Made by a program: the position numbers and the translations under genes. Below are positions 1 to 8,495 of a DNA stretch of 64,000 nucleotides, piece after piece. Positions within the stretch are counted from its first letter, which is position 1. Every line of letters starts with the position of its first letter. Source of the DNA: an uncultured Roseburia sp. (GTDB taxonomy: Bacteria > Bacillota > Clostridia > Lachnospirales > Lachnospiraceae); the NCBI GenBank assembly GCA_900542495.1, contig UQNW01000013.1, positions 28,446 to 92,445 on the forward strand. The letters are read 5' to 3'. Under the pieces are notes generated by a model. It did no database searches. It had not been told where the DNA came from and saw only the letters and a list, made by a program, of their open reading frames with translations.

Positions 1-865
1 CAGCCTGCCTCCAAATAAAAGAAATCTGAATACTGTTTTCCAGAAATACGCTTTATTCCCACATATGTCGATTGCAGAAAATATCGCATTCGGATTAAAG
101 ATCAATAAAAAAAGCAAAGAATATATCAACGATAAAATCAAATACGCCTTAAAATTAGTAAACCTTGACGGTTTTGAAAACCGTTCCATCGACTCCTTAA
201 GCGGCGGTCAGCAGCAGCGAATTGCCATTGCCCGCGCGATTGTCAACGAACCGAAGGTTCTTCTCTTAGATGAGCCGCTCGGCGCGCTCGATTTAAAACT
301 GCGTCAGGATATGCAGTATGAGCTGATCCGCCTGAAAAACGAACTTGGAATCACTTTCGTTTACGTCACACATGACCAGGAAGAAGCACTTACCATGTCC
401 GATACGATCGTCGTTATGAATCAGGGATACATCCAGCAGATCGGTACACCGGAAATGATCTACAATGAACCTACGAACGCTTTCGTCGCAGACTTTATCG
501 GTGACAGCAATATCATCGATGGAACTATGATCCAGGACAAAGTCGTGGAAATCCTCGGTGTAAAGATTCCTTGTGTCGATGAAGGTTTTGGAAATAACAC
601 TCCGGTGGACGTTGTGATCCGCCCGGAGGATATTGAGATTGTAGAACCGGAAAAAGGATTTATGGAGGGTGATATCACCTCTGTGATTTTCAAAGGCGTT
701 CATTATGAAATTGAGATCATGGCAAATGGTTTCGAGTGGCTGGTTCACACCACACTGCTCCACAATGTAGGCGAACATGTTGGAATCAACGTCATTCCTT
801 TCAATATCCAGATCATGAACAAACCGGAATCTGAGGATGAGGAGGCCGTAGAGATCGATGCGTAA
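1..865 (+). CDS. potA: Polyamine ABC transporter ATPase PotA (5' partial)
   Basis: This is the ATP-hydrolysing subunit of a spermidine/putrescine importer. The reading frame is open from base 2, so the start and the Walker A loop lie outside the window. Visible are the Q-loop (VFQKYALFPHM), the ABC signature LSGGQQQR, Walker B (VLLLDEPLGALD) and the switch His in VTHD. A C-terminal TOBE-type domain of about 110 residues follows, ending in an acidic tail (ESEDEEAVEID). The stop overlaps the potB start by 8 bp, so the two are translationally coupled. The family call rests on the neighbouring permeases and the PotD lipoprotein. Another 2-aminoethylphosphonate or iron-type importer is less likely. 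Confidence 0.93.
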   Translation, partial: SLPPNKRNLNTVFQKYALFPHMSIAENIAFGLKINKKSKEYINDKIKYALKLVNLDGFENRSIDSLSGGQQQRIAIARAIVNEPKVLLLDEPLGALDLKLRQDMQYELIRLKNELGITFVYVTHDQEEALTMSDTIVVMNQGYIQQIGTPEMIYNEPTNAFVADFIGDSNIIDGTMIQDKVVEILGVKIPCVDEGFGNNTPVDVVIRPEDIEIVEPEKGFMEGDITSVIFKGVHYEIEIMANGFEWLVHTTLLHNVGEHVGINVIPFNIQIMNKPESEDEEAVEIDA

Positions 866-1682
866 ATTAGGAAGACAATTATTTGCTGGTCCGTATCTCA
901 TATGGATCATCGGCTTTATCTTCCTTCCGCTGGCAATGATCATTTATTATGCATTCACCACCTCCGGAGGAACTTTTACTTTTGAAAACGTGGCTGCTAT
1001 CGCAGATCCTGTGCATGTAAAATCCATTCTTTTATCTTTAAAGCTTGGCATTATCTGCACGGTTGTCTGTCTGCTGTTAGCCTACCCTCTTGCCATGATC
1101 TTAAATGGCTTAAAAATTAAACAACAGGGATTTGTTGTTTTCATCTTCATTTTACCAATGTGGATGAACTTCATGCTCCGTATCCTTGCATGGCGTTTGC
1201 TTTTATCGAACAACGGAATCGTAAATGCAATTTTCCAGTTTTTGGGATTTGGCACGATCAAAATGCTCAATACACAGACTGCGGTTGTATTCGGTATGGT
1301 TTACGACTTCCTTCCATTTATGATCCTGCCAATTTATAACTCCATGGCACGGATCAAAAATGATGTCATTGAGGCTGCGAAAGACCTCGGTGCGAGCAAT
1401 GCCATTATTTTATTTAAGATCATCATTCCGCTGACCTTATCCGGCATTATCAGCGGCATTATCATGGTCTTTGTTCCTGCGCTGACTTCCTTCGTCATCT
1501 CCGACCTGTTAGGCGGTGGAAAGGTGCTTCTGATCGGTAACGTGATCGAGCAGGAATTTATGCAGGGAACCAACTGGAACTTAGGCTCCGGTCTTTCTGT
1601 TGTGTTAATGATTTTTGTCGTCGCAAGCATGGCTCTCATGAATATTTTCGATAAAGACGGCGGAGGTACTGCGGTATGGTAA
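858..1682 (+). CDS. potB: Polyamine ABC transporter permease PotB
   Basis: Inner-membrane permease of the polyamine importer, 274 residues with about six hydrophobic segments. The cytoplasmic EAA loop that docks on the ATPase is visible as EAAKDLGASNAIILFK, followed by IIIPLTLSG. It overlaps potA by 8 bp at its start and potC by 7 bp at its end, the tight packing expected of an ABC operon. Length and motif placement fit the PotB/PotH family. Confidence 0.93.
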   Translation: MRKLGRQLFAGPYLIWIIGFIFLPLAMIIYYAFTTSGGTFTFENVAAIADPVHVKSILLSLKLGIICTVVCLLLAYPLAMILNGLKIKQQGFVVFIFILPMWMNFMLRILAWRLLLSNNGIVNAIFQFLGFGTIKMLNTQTAVVFGMVYDFLPFMILPIYNSMARIKNDVIEAAKDLGASNAIILFKIIIPLTLSGIISGIIMVFVPALTSFVISDLLGGGKVLLIGNVIEQEFMQGTNWNLGSGLSVVLMIFVVASMALMNIFDKDGGGTAVW

Positions 1683-2458
1683 AAAAAGCTGCGTCAAGAA
1701 TTTATCTTGCACTTATATTTTTATTTTTATATCTTCCAATTTTAGTGTTGATCATCCTGTCTTTCAACAATTCCAAATCCCGTGTTGTATGGGGTGGATT
1801 TACCTTAAAATGGTACGCAGAATGTTTCCAGAATGAAACGATCACAAATGCTTTTGTGACAACCATTCAGATCACACTCGCTGCCGCAGTCATCTCCACA
1901 CTGCTTGGAACTCTGGCTGCGATCGGTATCAGTGCTATGAAAAAAAAGAACAAAGCAATCATGTTAGGTGCTACTAACATTCCTCTTTTAAATGCGGATA
2001 TCGTGACCGGAATCGCAATGATGCTTTTGTTTGTAAAATTCATGAACCTCGGTTTTGTAACGGTTCTGATCGCACATATTACTTTTGACATCCCTTATGT
2101 CATCTTAAATGTGCTTCCAAAATTAAACCAGGCAAACCGTTACACCTACGAAGCCGCCTTAGACCTCGGTGCCACACCGCTTTATGCCTTTTTCAAGATT
2201 ACATGGCCTGAGATCAAATCCGGCGTTTTCTCCGGTTTTTTAATGGCAGTCACAATGTCGTTAGATGATTTTTCCATTACTTTCTTTACCAAGGGAGCCG
2301 GCGTAAACACACTCTCCACCATGCTGTATACAGAGCTTCGTAAGGGAATCCGCCCGGAATTATATGCGCTGTCCACCATTTTATTTATGATCGCATTCCT
2401 GCTTCTTCTTGTAATGAACCACCGTTCCGAGGGAAAAGCGGTAAAACAGGTAATTTAG
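1676..2458 (+). CDS. potC: Polyamine ABC transporter permease PotC
   Basis: Second permease of the importer, 260 residues with about six transmembrane segments. The EAA loop reads EAALDLGATPLYAFFK and is followed by ITWPEIKSG. The order potA-potB-potC-potD matches the classical spermidine/putrescine uptake operon. The ATG lies inside the end of potB, so no separate promoter is expected. The GGAGG of the next gene starts right at its stop codon. Confidence 0.93.
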   Translation: MVKKAASRIYLALIFLFLYLPILVLIILSFNNSKSRVVWGGFTLKWYAECFQNETITNAFVTTIQITLAAAVISTLLGTLAAIGISAMKKKNKAIMLGATNIPLLNADIVTGIAMMLLFVKFMNLGFVTVLIAHITFDIPYVILNVLPKLNQANRYTYEAALDLGATPLYAFFKITWPEIKSGVFSGFLMAVTMSLDDFSITFFTKGAGVNTLSTMLYTELRKGIRPELYALSTILFMIAFLLLLVMNHRSEGKAVKQVI

Positions 2459-2467
2459 GAGGCTGTT

Positions 2468-3544
2468 ATGAAAAAAAGATTTCTGACATTTTTTACTTTA
2501 TGCCTCATGGCAAGTGTGCTCTCCTCCTGTGGAAAAAGCACATCTTCTGCTGAGACTGCAAAAAAAGACGACAATACTTTAGTAATTTTAAATTATGGAA
2601 AATACATTGATGATTCCGTTCTCGACCAGTTTGAAAAAGAGACCGGAATTAAAGTGAAGTTAGAGGAATATGAAAGCCCGGAAGAAATGTATACCAAGTT
2701 TTCTGCCGGCTCGATCAATTACGATCTCGTATGTACTTCTGACTATATGGTGGAACGCCTGATCAATGAGGATCAGGTATTGGAGATTAATTTTGACAAT
2801 TTTGAATATTACAAAAATATCGATCCTGCCATTATTGAAGCATCCAGAATTTTTGACCCGGAAAACAAATATTCCATGCCCTATTTTTACGGAACACTTG
2901 GCATCCTTTACAACACGACTATGGTGCCGGATGACGAAGTCACAACCTGGAATGTTCTCTGGGATGAAAAATACAAAGACCGTATCATTATGCAGAACTC
3001 TGTACGTGACAGCTTCACTCCTGCGTTAAGGCTGTTAGATTACGACATCAACACAACCGATGAAAACGAGCTGAATGATGCGTTGGATCTTCTGATCCGC
3101 CAGAAACCTCTCGTCTACGCTTACTATGTAGATGAGACCGGAGATGAAATGGCAGCCGGAAACGCTGCAATGGCACTTGTTTACTCTGGGGAAGCTGCTT
3201 ATGCCATTGATTTAAATGATGACCTCTCCTACAATGTTCCAAAGGAAGGTTCAAACTTATGGATTGACTCCTGGTTCATGCCAAAATCCTGCCATAACAC
3301 AGAGTATGCTGAGAAGTTTTTGGATTTTCTATGCCGGGAAGACATCGGGCTTATCAACTTTGATTACGTTTACTATGCCACACCGAACCTGGCAGTAAAA
3401 GAGAATCTGGATGAGGAAACCTTATCTGACACAACCATTTTCCCGACAGAAGAAACCCTCGAAAACTGCACTGTTTATAAGCAATATGATGCAGACACTA
3501 CAAAGTTATCGAATTATCTCTGGAAAAAATTAAAATCCGAATAA
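2468..3544 (+). CDS. potD: Polyamine-binding lipoprotein PotD
   Basis: Extracytoplasmic substrate-binding protein that hands polyamines to PotBC, 358 residues. It has an N-terminal lipoprotein signal (MKKRFLTFFTLCLMASVLSSC), with the modified Cys at about residue 21 (lipobox LSSC). The body has the periplasmic-binding-protein type II pattern of PotD/PotF, opening with LVILNYGKYIDDSVLDQFEK. An AGGAGG site precedes the ATG. As in other Firmicutes, the lipid anchor replaces a free periplasmic protein. It is the last gene of the operon and is followed by a hairpin terminator. Confidence 0.93.
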   Translation: MKKRFLTFFTLCLMASVLSSCGKSTSSAETAKKDDNTLVILNYGKYIDDSVLDQFEKETGIKVKLEEYESPEEMYTKFSAGSINYDLVCTSDYMVERLINEDQVLEINFDNFEYYKNIDPAIIEASRIFDPENKYSMPYFYGTLGILYNTTMVPDDEVTTWNVLWDEKYKDRIIMQNSVRDSFTPALRLLDYDINTTDENELNDALDLLIRQKPLVYAYYVDETGDEMAAGNAAMALVYSGEAAYAIDLNDDLSYNVPKEGSNLWIDSWFMPKSCHNTEYAEKFLDFLCREDIGLINFDYVYYATPNLAVKENLDEETLSDTTIFPTEETLENCTVYKQYDADTTKLSNYLWKKLKSE

Positions 3545-3604
3545 TAAAATTTTTCGAAACTTTTTTCTTTTCCTATTGTTTTTTCAATTTATTCATGATA
3601 AAGT

Positions 3605-3638
3605 AAATCCACGCAGTTCCCGATGCGTGGATTTTTTT
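3605..3638 (+). terminator. Rho-independent terminator of the pot operon
   Basis: An 11-bp stem (AAATCCACGCA with TGCGTGGATTT) encloses an 8-nt loop and runs into a T tract. It lies about 60 bp after the potD stop and before the next gene, so it ends the pot transcript. Confidence 0.9.
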
Positions 3639-3739
3639 ACGGATTTTATTTAAAATCTGTCCTATGTATATCGTTTTATTTCCAGACAATACTGAATGTA
3701 AATGTTTTCCCATGGTCTCATGCTATTGGGAGGATTTTT

Positions 3740-4636
3740 ATGACATATCAGGAATTCAAAGAAAATGTAACAACAGCGATTCAGGCGCGGCTTGGATCTT
3801 CTGTGAAGGTAACGATTCAGGAGATTATCAAGAATAATGACACACATTACGACGGTCTCACGATCTTATCGAATCAGTTGAATATTTCCCCAACTATTTA
3901 TCTGAATTTTTATTTTAAGCAATACCAGAAAGGCAGATCCTTAGAGGAAATCTATCATGATATCCTGTCGGTTTACAAGGAAAACAAGCCTTCCGGCAAT
4001 ATCGACATTTCCTTTTTTACCGACTATGAACAGGTGAAAAAACGGATTGTCTTCAAGCTGATCAATTATGAGCAGAACAGACAACTTCTTGAAAAGATTC
4101 CGCATATAAGACTCTTAGATCTCGCGATCATTTTTAATTGTCTCGTCGAAGCCGATGCGACAGGAAATGCAACAATCCTGATCTATAACAATCATCTTTC
4201 CCTGTGGAATATCACAAGGGACGACCTCTATCAGCTCGCCATGAAAAACACTCCGAAGCTCCTTACCTATGAGCTGCGGGATATGTCTGATGTTCTGATC
4301 GAGCTAATGGCTGGCGTCCCTTGTAATTCCATGAATGAAGAACTGGAATATATGGTTCCCATGTATGTTCTTTCAAATAAAAGCAAATTAAATGGTTCCG
4401 GCTGTATCCTGTACCATAATCTTTTGCACAATCTCTGTGAAAAGTTAGAGTGTGATCTGTATATTCTTCCAAGCAGCATCCATGAAGTGATCCTGCTTCC
4501 TGCATACGATCATGATTCTTATGACGAACTTACCTCTATGGTAAAAGAAGTCAATTCCACACAATTATCCAGAGAAGAAGTCTTATCAGACCACGTCTAT
4601 TATTATTCCCGTGAGACCGGTCAGATTTCTATGTAG
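3740..4636 (+). CDS. DUF5688-like protein of unknown function
   Basis: A 298-residue soluble protein. The sequence pattern (MTYQEFKENV at the start, then ISPTIYLNFYFKQYQ-G and a charged helix-rich body) resembles the DUF5688 family as I remember it, which is common in Lachnospiraceae and has no known function. The start is set at 3740 because GGGAGG lies 6 bp upstream; a longer frame back to 3623 runs into the preceding terminator. No signal peptide or membrane segment is seen. It converges on glgA with only 3 bp between the stops, so neither gene has room for its own terminator. Confidence 0.7.
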   Translation: MTYQEFKENVTTAIQARLGSSVKVTIQEIIKNNDTHYDGLTILSNQLNISPTIYLNFYFKQYQKGRSLEEIYHDILSVYKENKPSGNIDISFFTDYEQVKKRIVFKLINYEQNRQLLEKIPHIRLLDLAIIFNCLVEADATGNATILIYNNHLSLWNITRDDLYQLAMKNTPKLLTYELRDMSDVLIELMAGVPCNSMNEELEYMVPMYVLSNKSKLNGSGCILYHNLLHNLCEKLECDLYILPSSIHEVILLPAYDHDSYDELTSMVKEVNSTQLSREEVLSDHVYYYSRETGQISM

Positions 4637-4639
4637 CTC

Positions 4640-6091
4640 TTATTGAAAATCTGTCAGTTTTTCATATAATGCCTCATATTTGCCTGCAGAACGCTTCCAC
4701 GAGAAATCCTGTTTCATTCCCCTCTGGATGAGTCCGTTCCACTCCTTTTTATGGTCATTGAAAACAGAGAGTGCATAACGGATCGTGCCAAGCATCTCAT
4801 GCGCATTGTAATTGGCAAACGAAAAACCGGTTCCAGTATGTTCATATTCATTGTACGCTTCCACGGTGTCTTTTAATCCACCTGTTTCCCTTACGATTGG
4901 AACAGTTCCATATCTTAAACTCATAAGCTGTGACAATCCGCAAGGTTCAAAAAGTGACGGCATTAAAAAGGCATCGCAGGAAGCGTAGATACGGTGTGCC
5001 ATTTCCTCTGAGTAGCCAATATTCGCATAAAGTTTTTCTGGATATTTCTGTGCAAAATAACGGAGCATATCCTGATACCGGTCTTCCCCTGTTCCAAGCA
5101 CTACGATCTGCACATCCTCTGTTGCTAACAGTTCATCCATAATATATGCGACCAGATCAAAACCTTTCTGACTTGTCATTCTTGAGACAATACCGATCAG
5201 CATTGCATTTTCTTTTACTGGAAGTCCAAGTTCTTTCTGTAATTTGGATTTGTTCAGTTTCTTGCCGTCCTGAAAACTACTCTCATTAAAATGATTATAA
5301 ATATATGGATCATTCTGCGGATCATACTCTCCATAATCTAATCCATTCAAAATGCCGTACAGATCATTCTTTCTGACTCGAAGCAGTCCGTCTAATCCCT
5401 CTCCGCCCTGCTCTGTCGTAATCTCATAGGCATAAGTCTCACTGACAGTCGTCACTGCATCTGCATAAACAATGCCGCCTTTTAAGTAATTTGCCTCACC
5501 GTAAGACTCTAATTTGTCTGCCGTAAAGATCTGCTCCGGAAGTCCTGTAATATCCATAACCGCAGGGAGACTCCAGCGTCCCTGAAATTTCAGATTATGA
5601 ATGGAAAATACCGTCCGGATTCCGCGGTAATAATTCTCATCTCCATATAACGTCTTTAAAAACACAGGTATCAGACCTGTCTGCCAGTCATGGCAGTGAA
5701 TGATATCCGGGCAGAAATCCAGAAACGGCAGTGCCTCTAAAACTGCCTTGGAAAAGTATGCAAACTTCTCTATATCCTGATAAAGCTCATTATACGGCTT
5801 ATCTCCGGCAAAATAAAATTCATTATCTACAAAATAATAGGTGATACCATCCTGTTTTGTTTCAAAAATGCCGGCATATTGTTTTCGCCAGCTTAGATTC
5901 ACATAAAAGTGACATTTAAAATGAAGCTGTTCCTTAAAACGTTCATCCATGCACAGATACTTCGGTAATATGATACGCACATCATACTTTTTCCTGTCAA
6001 AATACTTTGGCAGTGAGCCGGTTACATCTGCAAGACCTCCTGTTTTGATAAAAGGAACAGCTTCTGAAGCAGCAAATAATATTTTTTTCAT
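4640..6091 (-). CDS. glgA: Glycogen synthase GlgA
   Basis: ADP-glucose-dependent glycogen synthase (GT5 family), which extends alpha-1,4-glucan chains; 483 residues, the usual length. The N-terminal ADP-glucose-binding motif KTGGLADV is at about residues 16-23. The C-terminal GT-B half has the conserved EPCGLSQL and RxTGGLKDTV elements. The start at 6091 is chosen for the well-placed GGAGGG; an upstream in-frame extension of 26 residues has no family similarity. It stands without other glg genes, immediately downstream of spo0A. Confidence 0.95.
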   Translation of the reverse strand: MKKILFAASEAVPFIKTGGLADVTGSLPKYFDRKKYDVRIILPKYLCMDERFKEQLHFKCHFYVNLSWRKQYAGIFETKQDGITYYFVDNEFYFAGDKPYNELYQDIEKFAYFSKAVLEALPFLDFCPDIIHCHDWQTGLIPVFLKTLYGDENYYRGIRTVFSIHNLKFQGRWSLPAVMDITGLPEQIFTADKLESYGEANYLKGGIVYADAVTTVSETYAYEITTEQGGEGLDGLLRVRKNDLYGILNGLDYGEYDPQNDPYIYNHFNESSFQDGKKLNKSKLQKELGLPVKENAMLIGIVSRMTSQKGFDLVAYIMDELLATEDVQIVVLGTGEDRYQDMLRYFAQKYPEKLYANIGYSEEMAHRIYASCDAFLMPSLFEPCGLSQLMSLRYGTVPIVRETGGLKDTVEAYNEYEHTGTGFSFANYNAHEMLGTIRYALSVFNDHKKEWNGLIQRGMKQDFSWKRSAGKYEALYEKLTDFQ

Positions 6092-6168
6092 GTTATAAAC
6101 CCTCCAAACCCCGAAATACTTCGAAATCTTAAGAATATTATAACCCTTTTTTCTCTTTCTGAAAAGCA

Positions 6169-6966
6169 CTAATACATTTTGTATTCCAGCCGGATACGGT
6201 CTGTGATCAATGCGATAAACTCTGAATTGGTAGGTTTTCCTTTTCCATTGTGAATGGTATAGCCAAACATCTCATCAATCGTGTCCATCTTGCCTCTGCT
6301 CCACGCCACCTCAATCGCATGTCGGATAGCACGCTCTACACGGCTGGATGTCGTCTGATATTTTTTTGCGATCGTTGGATATAAAATCTTCGTGATTGAA
6401 TTTAACATATCCATATCATTGACTGACATCACGATTGCATCTCTTAAATACTGATATCCTTTGATATGAGCCGGCACACCGATCTCATGAATGATCTCTG
6501 TCACATCTGCCTCAAGATTCTTTGTGCTGACCTCCTCCGCTTTCTCATAGGCATTTACCTTACGTGCTTCCGTATTCTTTGCATTTGGCGTGATCTTCGC
6601 CTTTTTGATCCGGTTAATGACCATGTCATTGTCGAATGGTTTCATAATATAATAATCTGCACCCAGTTCAAATGCATCTTCTGTGATTTTTTCCTGACCA
6701 ATGGCGCTGATCATAATAAAAGTCGGATGTTTTTTGATCGTCTTATCATGATTCACACGGTCTAATACGCCTAGTCCGTCTAATTTTGGCATTACAATGT
6801 CAAGCAGAACAACATCCGGTTCCTTCGTCTTGATCACATTGTAAGCTTCCTCCCCATCTTTAGCAGTTCCAACGACATTCAGTTCATCATCACTGTCGAT
6901 GATATCCCCCAATAATCGCAACATTCTCTCATTATCATCTGCGATTGCTACATTCAGTTTCTCCAT
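6169..6966 (-). CDS. spo0A: Sporulation master regulator Spo0A
   Basis: Response regulator controlling entry into sporulation, 265 residues. The receiver domain has the acidic pair D10-D11, the phosphoacceptor D56 in VVLLDIVMP and the conserved Lys in MKPFD. The C-terminal Spo0A DNA-binding domain includes the recognition-helix region SRVERAIRHAIEVAWSRG. GGAGG lies 7 bp before the ATG. It follows spoIVB, as in nearly all endospore formers. A Spo0A-box match (TGTCGAA at 7064-7070) lies about 100 bp upstream, suggesting autoregulation. Confidence 0.97.
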   Translation of the reverse strand: MEKLNVAIADDNERMLRLLGDIIDSDDELNVVGTAKDGEEAYNVIKTKEPDVVLLDIVMPKLDGLGVLDRVNHDKTIKKHPTFIMISAIGQEKITEDAFELGADYYIMKPFDNDMVINRIKKAKITPNAKNTEARKVNAYEKAEEVSTKNLEADVTEIIHEIGVPAHIKGYQYLRDAIVMSVNDMDMLNSITKILYPTIAKKYQTTSSRVERAIRHAIEVAWSRGKMDTIDEMFGYTIHNGKGKPTNSEFIALITDRIRLEYKMY

Positions 6967-7050
6967 GCTGGTCCTCCTGCTGACTCTAATACATTCGTAA
7001 AGTGTGCTTTTCGGGCACCCCTTTACCTGTACATAAGGATACTCATTTAT

Positions 7051-7093
7051 ATTTGAAAGATTTTGTCGAACTTCGTCGCTAAAACTTTCAAAT
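7051..7093. promoter_or_regulatory. Imperfect dyad with a 0A box between spoIVB and spo0A
   Basis: ATTTGAAAG (7051-7059) and CTTTCAAAT (7085-7093) form an inverted repeat. Its interior holds TGTCGAA (7064-7070), an exact match to the core Spo0A-binding consensus. On the strand of spo0A there is no T tract, so this is not a typical terminator for spoIVB. A Spo0A operator for spo0A autoregulation is inferred. Confidence 0.5.
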
Positions 7094-7114
7094 GGTCTTT
7101 TTTTATCGTTTCTT

Positions 7115-8326
7115 CTATTCTAACATCGTCTCCGCAAAAATACCATATCCCTTCGCCGGATCATTCACAAATACATGCGTGACCGCTCCGATGAATTTCC
7201 CGTTCTGGATGATCGGGCTTCCACTCATTCCCTGAACAATGCCGCCTGTTGTATTTAAAAGTTCCTCATCTGTTACCCGAAAAAGGATTCCTTTGTTTGC
7301 CTCACGCCCGCTGTAATCTAGCGTTTCGATTTCAATCTCATACTCTCTTTTTTCCCCGGAAAATCCGCAGATGATCTTCGCCGGTCCTGCCTCGATATCC
7401 TGCTTATAACAGATATTATAATAATCTCCACGCGGCAGCGCTGCTATATTTCCGTCTAATCTTCCATAAATCCCGATGTCTGTATTCTTCTCGATACTTC
7501 CGAGACAGTCCGCACTCTGATAATGAATGATCCCGGATAATTCTCCCGGATTTCCTTTCTGTCCCTTTTTCACACCGATAATCTGTGCATTGTATACATA
7601 ACCTTCTTTTACCTGAATGAGTTCTCCAACGTCACCGTCACTGATCGCATGTCCGAGCGCACCATAAGTTCCATCTTCCTTATAATACGTCAGTGTTCCG
7701 ATCCCGGCAAGATCATCCCTCACCCAGACACCGAGCATATACGTTCCATTTTTATTTTTTGCAGGAGTCACACAGACATCTACCATTTCTCCATTTCTGC
7801 TTACTTTGAAAACTTCCCTCGCTGCACCATTCTGCTGGACGAGACGCTGTAAATCCTCCTTCTCGTTGACTGCCTCCCCGTTCACACTTAATATATAGTC
7901 GCCCTCTTTCAGAATATTTTCTGCCGGTGCAGCCTCACTTCCATCCGGCTGTTCGATTTTACTTGTCCCGATCACAAGGACACCACTCGTCTTGACATAA
8001 ATGCCAATCGGCATGCCACCTGCGTAGACCGCGTCTCCGTCCACCAATACGACTTCTATATCCTTGACCGGAAAAAGTCCAAAAAGTCTGCATGTCACAA
8101 AATAAGACTGCCTGACATTTTCGGTCGTTTCACTTTTTGCAGCCTCGAAACTTTCTTCCTGCAATTCCATTGTCACCGGCAATTGAAACTGGTAATCGAT
8201 CGTCTCCCCTGCCTTCACGTAAATCTGATCCGGGATTGATTTTTCAAAAGTATAAACCGCAAAAAGAAACACCATACAATAACCTGCATACGCTATCCCA
8301 CGAAAAAAACTTTTGTATCTGTCCAT
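7115..8326 (-). CDS. spoIVB: SpoIVB signalling serine peptidase
   Basis: SpoIVB (S55 peptidase) is secreted from the forespore and triggers pro-sigma-K processing in the mother cell. The 403-residue protein has an N-terminal membrane/signal segment (about residues 10-28), a PDZ domain near residues 110-200 and the C-terminal protease domain. The catalytic His is in GALGHAISDGD and the nucleophile Ser in GMSGSPIIQ. AGGAGA precedes the start. Position directly before spo0A and after recN is the conserved Firmicutes arrangement. Confidence 0.95.
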   Translation of the reverse strand: MDRYKSFFRGIAYAGYCMVFLFAVYTFEKSIPDQIYVKAGETIDYQFQLPVTMELQEESFEAAKSETTENVRQSYFVTCRLFGLFPVKDIEVVLVDGDAVYAGGMPIGIYVKTSGVLVIGTSKIEQPDGSEAAPAENILKEGDYILSVNGEAVNEKEDLQRLVQQNGAAREVFKVSRNGEMVDVCVTPAKNKNGTYMLGVWVRDDLAGIGTLTYYKEDGTYGALGHAISDGDVGELIQVKEGYVYNAQIIGVKKGQKGNPGELSGIIHYQSADCLGSIEKNTDIGIYGRLDGNIAALPRGDYYNICYKQDIEAGPAKIICGFSGEKREYEIEIETLDYSGREANKGILFRVTDEELLNTTGGIVQGMSGSPIIQNGKFIGAVTHVFVNDPAKGYGIFAETMLE

Positions 8327-8408
8327 TTTTTATCTCCTGCAAAATTTGATAAAATGTGTGAATTTTATTAGAGTTTCTTATAAATTCTTCAAACATTCGT
8401 ACAAAGAA

Positions 8409-8440
8409 AAAAGAGTACATCTCACGCTATGTACTCTTTT
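8409..8440 (-). terminator. Terminator between recN and spoIVB
   Basis: A perfect 12-bp stem (AAAAGAGTACAT with ATGTACTCTTTT) with an 8-nt loop runs into a T-rich tail on the minus strand, 55 bp after the recN stop. It separates the housekeeping block from the sporulation pair spoIVB-spo0A. Confidence 0.85.
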
Positions 8441-8495
8441 ATTATGTGTCTCTTTTTTGTTTTCAAACTGTTTTTTCCGTGTCAGTTATTGGAAT

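Noticed and set aside
293..943. A 216-codon minus-strand open frame over potA/potB
   Set aside because: Antisense to well-identified ABC transporter genes, without family motifs.
3642..3657. The 16-bp palindrome GATTTTATTTAAAATC after the pot terminator
   Set aside because: Composed only of A/T runs with one GC pair at each end; likely chance in AT-rich intergenic DNA.
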